Origin: Anaerolineales bacterium
GTDB taxonomy: Bacteria; Chloroflexota; Anaerolineae; Anaerolineales; DRMV01
Assembly (NCBI GenBank): GCA_027044735.1
Contig: JALUBW010000184.1
Coordinates: 1-9,737 of the forward strand
Direction of reading: 5' to 3'
DNA length: 9,737 bases
Position 1 is the first letter of the stretch, and each line of letters starts with the position of its first letter. Under the pieces are notes generated by a model. That model worked only from the letters and a program-made list of their open reading frames with translations. It made no database searches and was not told the origin of the DNA. The position numbers and the translations under genes are program-made. Below are positions 1 through 5,079 of this stretch, piece after piece.

Positions 1-1106
1 CCCTCTAACCCAGCCTCTACCACCAGCCGCGGCACGGCGTAGCCCAGCCCAACTCCCAACGCCTGCGGGGTCTGGGTCATCATCCGGTGGCGCTTGAATT
101 CGTAATACCCCCCTTGGTCAATCACAATATCAAAAGTGTAGGCGGTGTATTCCAACTCCCGCGGCGGAACATCGCGCTCGCCGAGCACCCCCAGCACCTC
201 TTGGGCAATGGCTTTGCGTTCCTCGCGGGGCAAGCCGCGCACGTAGGCAAGGTAATCAGTGTAGGGGCGGCCGCCATAGCGGTAAAGCATCGCTGCGAGC
301 ACACGCTCCTCGCCGCGCGGCTCCCACGAAACCAGATGGCACCAATCCTCGGCATAAGTGCCGCCGCCGCGGAAATGGGAGGCACGCGCACGCAACGCTT
401 CTGCCCCTTTCTGCCAGCCCTCCACCTCGCCAACGTATTTCAACAGCGTGGGGACTTCCTCTTTCGCGACGGTGAGGATCTGCTTTGCAATTTGCTGCAC
501 CTCGGCGAGCGGGTGCGAAAGCATTTTGCGGAGCGTGTGGGCGAGCAAGCGGGCGTTCATCGTCAGGCCGACGTTGGTGCGCACCCCCATCGGCAGCAAA
601 AAGCGGCACACGTCGGCATAGCGGCTGCGGATGCGCGCATCCCAGCGCCTTTCGGATTCGCCTTCGCGGGGCGGCTCGGCGCGCCTGACCTGCTCACGCA
701 CCGCCGCAACACAGCGCCCGTAAGCGCCGAAAAGCGTTTCCACTGCCTCGCGGTAGGCTTTTTCTGCAGCCATGCCAGCGATTTCGGGCGGAATTACCAC
801 CTCTTCCGGCGCAAAGCGCTGATAGCGGCTTGACTTTTCGGTGAAAGAGCCAAGCCGCGCCGATTCCAACACCTCGGCAGCGACGCGCGAAATTCCCTCA
901 ACCGCCACATGCACCACGGCGTGCTCAGCGACCGAAGCGTGCCCGTAGCCGATAACCCACTTTTCGTGGAATTTGGCGCTCCGCTCGGCGCTCAATTCTT
1001 CCGCCGTGCGGTCAAACGGCTCCGGAGAACGCGAGGTCTTTGCAAATGCAACTGCTATCACCTCGGGCTGGTATTTGCTGGTGGGGAGGAGATAAACGCG
1101 GGGCAT
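1..1106 (-). CDS. thyX: Tandem-domain FAD-dependent thymidylate synthase (ThyX)-like protein, C-terminus cut by window edge
   Basis: The frame is open from the ATG at 1106 to base 1, giving 368 residues with no stop. The start has GGAG about 8 nt upstream. ThyX enzymes make dTMP from dUMP using FAD, NADPH and methylene-tetrahydrofolate. Seen: GHASVAEH (55-62), EGISR (70-74), then SARLGSFTEKSSRY (82-95), which aligns with the ThyX signature RHRxxSxNExSxRY but has lost the first Arg and the His. A TMNARLLAHTL stretch follows, resembling the family's C-terminal helix region. A second ThyX-like unit begins near residue 310 and reaches YYEFKRHRMMTQTPQ (334-348), which keeps RHR but lacks the ExSxR part. 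Normal ThyX is about 220-260 residues with one domain; this one is clearly longer and duplicated. Long fused ThyX-like proteins are, as far as I recall, annotated as thymidylate synthases in Chloroflexota and relatives. Catalytic activity is not established. It follows ribF, the FAD-synthesis gene, on the same strand, but a 640-nt repeat-rich gap makes co-transcription uncertain. Confidence 0.75.
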   Translation of the reverse strand, partial: MPRVYLLPTSKYQPEVIAVAFAKTSRSPEPFDRTAEELSAERSAKFHEKWVIGYGHASVAEHAVVHVAVEGISRVAAEVLESARLGSFTEKSSRYQRFAPEEVVIPPEIAGMAAEKAYREAVETLFGAYGRCVAAVREQVRRAEPPREGESERRWDARIRSRYADVCRFLLPMGVRTNVGLTMNARLLAHTLRKMLSHPLAEVQQIAKQILTVAKEEVPTLLKYVGEVEGWQKGAEALRARASHFRGGGTYAEDWCHLVSWEPRGEERVLAAMLYRYGGRPYTDYLAYVRGLPREERKAIAQEVLGVLGERDVPPRELEYTAYTFDIVIDQGGYYEFKRHRMMTQTPQALGVGLGYAVPRLVVEAGLE

Positions 1107-1136
1107 AGCGTTCTCCGAGAACAACGGGGGATAAAC

Positions 1137-1190
1137 CACAGAGTACACAGATTGCGCAGATTTTTCTGTGTAATCTGCGTAATCTGCGGT
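1137..1190. repeat. Six 9-bp units arranged as an inverted array (CACAGATT family)
   Basis: The block reads as six consecutive 9-mers: CACAGAGTA, CACAGATTG, CGCAGATTT, then TTCTGTGTA, ATCTGCGTA, ATCTGCGGT. The first three carry CAGA and the last three its complement TCTG, so the array is an imperfect palindrome centred near 1163. An 8-bp perfect stem (1155-1162 with 1172-1179) closes a 9-nt loop. The right part (1172-1191) matches 9717-9736 in inverted orientation over 20 bp. Confidence 0.8.
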
Positions 1191-1200
1191 TCCAACACCA

Positions 1201-1231
1201 AATCGGTGCAAATCTGTGTCAATCGGTGGAT
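1201..1231. repeat. 31-bp repeat, copy 1 (three 10-bp units)
   Basis: Identical over 31 bp to 1625-1655. Internally it is three 10-bp units: AATCGGTGCA, AATCTGTGTC, AATCGGTGGA. The middle unit is the AATCTGTG word that the neighbouring 9-bp array uses, so the two blocks look like versions of one unit. Confidence 0.85.
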
Positions 1232-1236
1232 GGTAA

Positions 1237-1272
1237 CGCCAAGGTCGCCAAGGACATAAAGGACGCCAAGGA
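1237..1272. repeat. 36-bp tandem repeat, four 9-bp CGCCAAGG units
   Basis: Four contiguous 9-mers: CGCCAAGGT, CGCCAAGGA, CATAAAGGA, CGCCAAGGA. Three units share CGCCAAGG exactly; the third has diverged at three positions in its first half. It directly follows the 31-bp repeat after a 5-nt spacer. Confidence 0.85.
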
Positions 1273-1370
1273 AAGATTTTTTCTGGTTACGCGACACAAA
1301 ATCAAAGGAGCACTCAACCATCGCCTCATTGATCCACAAATCTCATCTTGTGCTATCCTTCCCATATTTG

Positions 1371-1508
1371 ATCTCTCCCTACCCCCGCTCCGGCGAGGCT
1401 TCGCTTTCGCTCAGCCCGCTGTAGCCGCCCCCTTCCCTCCCTTAGTAAGGGAGGGAAGGGAGCAGATGAGCCGAGCGGAAGTGAGGCTCATCGGGGGATG
1501 GGAGAGAT
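1371..1508. mobile_element. ~138-bp palindromic MITE-like element, no coding capacity
   Basis: The ends form terminal inverted repeats of 17 bp with 15 matches (1371-1387, and 1492-1508 on the opposite strand). The core is a perfect 15-bp inverted repeat with a single central base (1430-1444 / 1446-1460; arm CCCTTCCCTCCCTTA). The sequence between core and ends is also imperfectly self-complementary (GAGGCTTCGC against the complement of the stretch near 1466-1490), so the whole element can fold into one long hairpin. There is no transposase frame. I see no convincing target-site duplication: at most TTG at 1368-1370 and 1508-1510, which does not fit the repeat ends well. It could be a MITE or an extragenic palindrome that is not mobile. 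Confidence 0.6.
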
Positions 1509-1580
1509 TGGGCTGCGGAACAGCGTCTTGTCAGTTCATCAAAGACGTCACTCAATTTTTGTGTCAGGTAGCCAGATTTT

Positions 1581-1616
1581 TTCTGTGTTCTCTGCAAATT
1601 TCTGTGTCTTCTGTGT
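1581..1616. repeat. Four 9-bp TTCTGTGT-type units
   Basis: The stretch reads TTCTGTGTT, CTCTGCAAA, TTTCTGTGT, CTTCTGTGT, with the word TTCTGTGT starting at 1581, 1600 and 1609. TTCTGTGT is the complement of ACACAGAA, the same family as the array at 1137-1190. It sits just upstream of the second 31-bp copy. Confidence 0.7.
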
Positions 1617-1624
1617 TTTTCTCC

Positions 1625-1655
1625 AATCGGTGCAAATCTGTGTCAATCGGTGGAT
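1625..1655. repeat. 31-bp repeat, copy 2
   Basis: Exact copy of 1201-1231. It is followed by an AAACCACAGATT stretch and another CACAGA word (1657-1678), so it is embedded in the same repeat family as copy 1. Confidence 0.85.
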
Positions 1656-1746
1656 AAAACCACAGATTAGCACAGAGAAACGGGCAACTTGGCAGTTCGG
1701 CGACTCGCCCGACGTAACGAATTTACGACACAACGACCCACGAATT

Positions 1747-1760
1747 TCAATCGGTGGATA
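1747..1760. repeat. 14-bp repeat fragment forming the 3' end of ribF
   Basis: TCAATCGGTGGATA is identical to 1643-1656 and, over 13 bp, to 1219-1231. On the minus strand it encodes the last residues (Ser-Thr-Asp) and the TGA stop of ribF. The repeat family therefore abuts and enters the coding sequence. Confidence 0.8.
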
Positions 1761-2670
1761 GAATCTCCTTTGCCTGAGCCACGTCGCGCTCAATTTGGGC
1801 GCGAAGCGCCTCGGCTGAGGGGAATTTGCGTTCCGCGCGCAGGCGTTTCACAAATTCCAGCGCCAACTTTTCACCGTAAAGGTTGCCGCTATAGCCGATG
1901 AGGTGGGCTTCAATGCGCGGCGCGGCGCGCTCCTCAAATGTTGGGCGGACGCCGATGTTGACCACCGCGGGGTAAACCTTGTCACCCGCGCGGGCAAACG
2001 CGGCATAAACGCCGCTCGCGGGCACCATCCGCTTTTCCCAAACCGCCAGATTAGCCGTGGGAAAGCCCAAGCCGCGCCCACGCCCGTCTCCGCGCACCAC
2101 CTCGCCGGGAACCGCGTAAAGCCGCCCCAGCAGGCGCGCTGCCTTTTCAACATCGCCATCGGCTAAGGCCCGCCGTATGCGGCTTGAGGAGACAATCTCT
2201 CCTTCTACCGCATACGGCGGGAAGACAACTAAGGTATAACCCATCCGCTCGCCGATTTGCCGCAAGGTGGGGATATCGCCCTCGCGGTTGCGTCCCAAGG
2301 CAAAATCGTAGCCAACCCACAACCGCCGTAGGCCGAGATGACGGCGCAGCCTTTCCATAAACTCTTCAGCGGAAAGGCGCGCCACATCTCGGTTGAACGG
2401 GTGAGTCACCACCACATCCACGCCCAGTTCTGCCATCAGGGCAGCCTTTTCTTCGGGCGTAGAGAGGTAAAACGGCTCGTGCACCTTCCCCAGCACCTCG
2501 GCGGGGTGGGGGTAAAAAGTAATGACCACCGCAGGGGCATCGGCTTCGCGTGCTTCGGCGACAAATTCGCTCAGCAGGCGCTGATGCCCAAGGTGAACGC
2601 CGTCAAAAGAGCCGATTGTGACCCAAGCGCCCTTAAGCCTCAGCGGGCTTAAGTCGTAAACGTGTTCCAT
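1747..2670 (-). CDS. ribF: Bifunctional riboflavin kinase / FAD synthetase
   Basis: 307 residues, the usual length for bacterial RibF. The protein converts riboflavin to FMN and then FMN to FAD in the cytoplasm. The N-terminal adenylyltransferase half shows GSFDGVHLGHQRLL (22-35) and, later, SSSRIRRAL, the family ISSSxIR motif. The C-terminal kinase half shows GRGRGLGFPTANL, with its PTAN metal/nucleotide motif, followed by GVYA and NIGVRPTFE. The start ATG lies 8 nt after the truB stop; no strong Shine-Dalgarno is visible, so translation may be coupled to truB. The last three residues and the stop come from an intergenic repeat word (1747-1760), outside any conserved part of the protein. It is the last gene of the operon in this window; rpsO, often found after ribF, is absent. 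Identification is secure. Confidence 0.95.
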   Translation of the reverse strand: MEHVYDLSPLRLKGAWVTIGSFDGVHLGHQRLLSEFVAEAREADAPAVVITFYPHPAEVLGKVHEPFYLSTPEEKAALMAELGVDVVVTHPFNRDVARLSAEEFMERLRRHLGLRRLWVGYDFALGRNREGDIPTLRQIGERMGYTLVVFPPYAVEGEIVSSSRIRRALADGDVEKAARLLGRLYAVPGEVVRGDGRGRGLGFPTANLAVWEKRMVPASGVYAAFARAGDKVYPAVVNIGVRPTFEERAAPRIEAHLIGYSGNLYGEKLALEFVKRLRAERKFPSAEALRAQIERDVAQAKEILSTD

Positions 2671-2678
2671 GAGAGCGG

Positions 2679-3605
2679 CTACGATGCAAAGAAAACTTTC
2701 TTGGGTTGAAGTTCTCCCTCTTCACCGAGGTAGATCATCACCGCAACAAGGTCGCCCTGTTCGGTGACGGCGCGCACCATCTGCCCGTCGGTCAATTCCA
2801 TGCCCTCGTGGGGCTTAATGCGATGGCCGTGGCGCACCAATTCCACCTCATCAGGGTCAAGTTCAATCAACGGCCAATCCTCGGGCAGGGCTTCCACAGC
2901 AGGGAGGAGGTAGCGATACCACTCGCCCTTGTGGAAGGCCTCTTCCAGCCGCCGCAGGGGAACCGCTTCGCGCAGGGTAAAGCGGCCGCTTTGCGTGCGG
3001 CGCAAGCCGACAAGGTGCGCGCCGCACCCTAATGCTTTGCCAATGTCGTTTGCCAGCGAGCGGACATACGTGCCCGACGAGCAATGCACATCCACCACAA
3101 CTTCGGGCGGTGCCCATTCCAGCAGTTCAAGGCTGTAGACTTTGATTTTGCGCGGCTTCAATTCCACAGGCTTGCCTTCGCGGGCAAGGTTGTAGGCGCG
3201 CTTGCCTTTCACCCGCACAGCGGAGTAGGGGGGCGGCACTTGCTCAATTTCGCCTTCAAATTGTTTGAGGATTCTTTCAAATTCTTCCTCGGTCACGTTT
3301 TCCCAAGGGGCAGTTGCGGTGGTGCGTCCCTCGGCGTCGTAAGTGTCGGTAGAAGCACCCAAGCGGATGGTCGCCATGTAGCGCTTGTCGGAGGCGGATA
3401 CCCATTCGCTCAAGCGCACAGCCGGCCCGATGAGCACCACCAGCACGCCCGAGGCGCGAGGGTCTAATGTCCCCGTGTGGCCGGCGCGGCGTATGCCCGT
3501 GCCGCGGCGAATTATTTGCACTACTTGGTGGGAGGTCATACCGACCGGTTTATCCACCACTAACACACCTGATACAACATCGCGAATTACACTTGTTTCG
3601 TCCAT
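2679..3605 (-). CDS. truB: tRNA pseudouridine(55) synthase
   Basis: 308 residues from the ATG at 3605. That start is chosen because GAGGGAG (3612-3618) lies 6 nt upstream; an in-frame ATG at 3653 has no ribosome binding site. TruB isomerises U55 in the T-loop of tRNAs and can act as a tRNA-folding chaperone. Motifs in order: GVLVVDKPVGMTSH (13-26), HTGTLDPRASGVL with the catalytic Asp at residue 48, KRYMATIRLGASTDTYDAEG in the substrate-binding region, and SGTYVRSLANDIG. The C-terminal ~70 residues (DEVELVRHGHRI onward) fit a PUA-type RNA-binding domain. It is 100 nt downstream of nrnA, the widest gap in the operon, and that gap holds a stable nested hairpin. Confidence 0.95.
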   Translation of the reverse strand: MDETSVIRDVVSGVLVVDKPVGMTSHQVVQIIRRGTGIRRAGHTGTLDPRASGVLVVLIGPAVRLSEWVSASDKRYMATIRLGASTDTYDAEGRTTATAPWENVTEEEFERILKQFEGEIEQVPPPYSAVRVKGKRAYNLAREGKPVELKPRKIKVYSLELLEWAPPEVVVDVHCSSGTYVRSLANDIGKALGCGAHLVGLRRTQSGRFTLREAVPLRRLEEAFHKGEWYRYLLPAVEALPEDWPLIELDPDEVELVRHGHRIKPHEGMELTDGQMVRAVTEQGDLVAVMIYLGEEGELQPKKVFFAS

Positions 3606-3611
3606 AATTTG

Positions 3612-3618
3612 CTCCCTC
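3612..3618 (-). promoter_or_regulatory. Ribosome binding site that fixes the truB start
   Basis: GAGGGAG on the minus strand, 6 nt before the ATG at 3605. This favours the 308-residue TruB over the 16-residue-longer in-frame alternative. Confidence 0.8.
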
Positions 3619-3662
3619 TTGTAAGGATTTGGAATGTGCAGGAGGCTCTGCATTTGCGCAAA

Positions 3663-3693
3663 GGCGCGTTCGCCGCTTTGGGCGAGGCGCGCC
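3663..3693 (-). other. Stable nested stem-loop between nrnA and truB
   Basis: Read on the minus strand, the outer arms GGCGCG and CGCGCC (6 bp) enclose an inner stem TCGCC / GGCGA with a 6-nt loop CAAAGC and only small bulges between. All but one of the 11 pairs are G-C. It starts 13 nt after the nrnA stop. Only TTT follows, so it does not look like a normal intrinsic terminator. An mRNA processing, stabilising or pausing structure is more likely. The 10-bp palindrome TTTGCGCAAA (3653-3662) follows directly. Confidence 0.6.
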
Positions 3694-3705
3694 CTATGGC
3701 CGAAT

Positions 3706-4668
3706 TTAGCCGTTTTGCAGCAGTTTCAAGGTTGCGCCGATTACCCGCTCTACGGCAGATTGAAGGGGACCTGCGGTGGTTGCGCCTGCGGCAGGGGCAT
3801 GGCCGCCGCCGCCAAACGAAACTGCCAGTTTGGAAACATCCCAGCCGGGCTTAGCCCGCCAACTGATTTTGACCGCGCCATCAGGCTGCTCAATCAACAC
3901 GACGGCAATTTGCGCTTCGCGAATGGTAGCCAGTTCGTTGACCAAGTCGGCGTCGTCGCTGCCACTGTAGCCCGCTATGCGGCGGTCTTCAGCCGTGAGG
4001 TATGTCCAAACCACGCCGTCTTTTCGTTTGAGGCGGCTTAGTCCTTGTCCCCAGTAACGCAAGGCCTCAAACGATGTTTCCACCAATGCTTTGTAGTAAA
4101 GTTCGCTGATTGGGGCGCCCTTGTCCACCAAATCGGCAGCGATGCGGAGGGCTTTGGAGTTCATGTTGGAGGTGCGAAAGCCGATTGTGTCGGTGATTGT
4201 GCCGGTGAGCAAGGCAGAGGCGGCGTCGGGGGTAATTTCAAAACCCCATTGCGGCAAAAGTTCGGCAATCAGTGCAGCGGCGGCAACGGCTTCGCCGTCC
4301 ACCACGTTGATTTCGGCGTAGCGCGTGTTGGTGATGTGGTGGTCAATGTTGATGTGGACGGGCGCGTCTTCCTTCCATGCGGGGCCCACTCGTTCGCGGT
4401 CGGCGCTATCCACGAAGACTACGGTGTCGGCTTCGTAATCGCCCTCAGGTTGCACTTCTGCCGCTCCGGGGAGGTGTTGGAAGGAGCGCGGCACACCGTC
4501 TGCCAACGCTACGGTGACGATTTTGCCCGCGGCGCGCAACGCCGCCGCCAAGCCCAGCGCCGAGCCAACCGCATCGCCATCGGGGCGAATGTGGGAAACA
4601 ATCGTGAGGCGGTGCGCTCGGCGAAGCCGCTCGCCCGCGGCGGCTATGGATTCGGCGTCAGGCTTCAT
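3706..4668 (-). CDS. nrnA: DHH/DHHA1 phosphoesterase, NrnA-type nanoRNase / pAp phosphatase
   Basis: 320 residues, the normal NrnA size. Family members degrade 2-5-nt RNA oligomers and dephosphorylate 3'-phosphoadenosine-5'-phosphate, using two metals bound by the DHH domain. Seen in order: SHIRPDGDAVGS (25-36, motif I), VDSAD (85-89, motif II), IDHHITN (107-113, the DHH motif), TITDT with Asp159, and GFRTSN (162-167). The C-terminal DHHA1 domain carries GGGGHAPAAG (286-295). All expected metal ligands appear present. The start ATG at 4668 overlaps the end of rbfA by 11 nt (ATGAAGCCTGA) and has GGAAGG 8 nt upstream inside rbfA, which indicates translational coupling. The frame stays open further upstream, but that region is the rbfA gene in another frame. 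Confidence 0.92.
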   Translation of the reverse strand: MKPDAESIAAAGERLRRAHRLTIVSHIRPDGDAVGSALGLAAALRAAGKIVTVALADGVPRSFQHLPGAAEVQPEGDYEADTVVFVDSADRERVGPAWKEDAPVHINIDHHITNTRYAEINVVDGEAVAAAALIAELLPQWGFEITPDAASALLTGTITDTIGFRTSNMNSKALRIAADLVDKGAPISELYYKALVETSFEALRYWGQGLSRLKRKDGVVWTYLTAEDRRIAGYSGSDDADLVNELATIREAQIAVVLIEQPDGAVKISWRAKPGWDVSKLAVSFGGGGHAPAAGATTAGPLQSAVERVIGATLKLLQNG

Positions 4669-5077
4669 CGCTTTCGCCTTCCTCTGCGGCGCTCGGAGCG
4701 TTGTTTTCTTCGGCGGCTCCCTTTTGCTCGCGCTCTTGGGCAATTTGCTTGAGCAATTGCTCAATGCGCTCGGCGCGCTCCGGCGTCGGGTCCCAGTGAA
4801 AACGCAGGCGCGGCATTTGGCGGATTTCCACCCGCGCTGCCAACTGGCTCCGCAAAAAGCCGCGGGCGTGCTCCAACCCTGCAAGGATTTCGTCCTTGCG
4901 CACCGAGCCTTCCACCGCCGAAACGAAAATGTCGGCATAGGCAAGTTCGCGGTCCACGGAAACGTCGGTCACGGTGACGCCTTGCAGGCGCGGGTCGGCG
5001 ACTTCATAGAGCAACATGGTCGCCAATTCTTCTTTCATGCGCTCATTGATACGACGCAGTCGCAGTTTGGAGACCAT
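4658..5077 (-). CDS. rbfA: 30S ribosome-binding factor A
   Basis: 139 residues. RbfA binds pre-30S subunits and helps mature the 5' end of 16S rRNA, with cold-shock importance in model bacteria. The single KH-like domain spans about residues 1-112: RINERMKEELA, YEVADPRLQGVTVTDVSVDREL (the family DPR-VTVT signature), ADIFVSAVEG, and RLRFHWDPTPERAERIEQLL. The last ~25 residues are an acidic, low-complexity tail (AAEENNAPSAAEEGESDEA), longer than in many homologues. The ATG at 5077 is 2 nt after the infB stop, with GGGTGGT just upstream overlapping that stop. A 16-residue upstream extension would lie inside infB and is not needed. Confidence 0.93.
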   Translation of the reverse strand: MVSKLRLRRINERMKEELATMLLYEVADPRLQGVTVTDVSVDRELAYADIFVSAVEGSVRKDEILAGLEHARGFLRSQLAARVEIRQMPRLRFHWDPTPERAERIEQLLKQIAQEREQKGAAEENNAPSAAEEGESDEA

Positions 5078-5079
5078 TT

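Larger units (their letters stand above)
1107..1746. other. 640-nt intergenic region made mostly of short repeats
   Basis: This region lies between the ribF stop and the thyX-like start. No open frame here has a ribosome binding site or a recognisable protein. It contains four repeat blocks (1137-1190, 1201-1272, 1581-1656, and the palindromic element at 1371-1508), separated by short unique sequence (1287-1370, 1509-1575 and 1680-1746). I found no intrinsic terminator after ribF. I also found no convincing minus-strand promoter for the thyX-like gene: the best match, TTGATT with an A-rich -10 near 1275-1305, is too weak to call. Confidence 0.75.

Noticed and set aside
87..833. Plus-strand open frame of 248 codons
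   Set aside because: It lies wholly antisense to the thyX-like gene, whose protein motifs are clear. High GC content produces long antisense open frames.
1058..1339. Minus-strand open frame of 93 codons across the first repeat block
   Set aside because: It overlaps the thyX-like start, has no ribosome binding site, and its RLTQICTD phrase is simply the translated 31-bp repeat. The same phrase appears in an unrelated frame at 1548-1793.
1137..1656. CRISPR-like appearance of the short repeats
   Set aside because: Repeats are 9-10 bp units or a single 31-bp pair, without regular unique spacers of 30-40 bp and without cas genes.
1676..1746. Intrinsic terminator after ribF
   Set aside because: Only a short GGCGA/TCGCC palindrome with a one-base centre is present and no T-run follows on the minus strand.
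1548..1793. Minus-strand open frame of 81 codons across the second repeat block
   Set aside because: It is repeat-encoded low-complexity sequence, overlaps the ribF 3' end and has no family resemblance.
4749..4764. Perfect 16-bp palindrome TTGAGCAATTGCTCAA
   Set aside because: It is inside rbfA and encodes the conserved-looking Glu-Gln-Leu-Leu helix; no promoter or regulatory context, so probably chance.
4669..4944. Possible N-terminal extension of the NrnA frame
   Set aside because: It overlaps rbfA, whose protein is conserved in its own frame; the ATG at 4668 has a ribosome binding site and gives the family's usual length.
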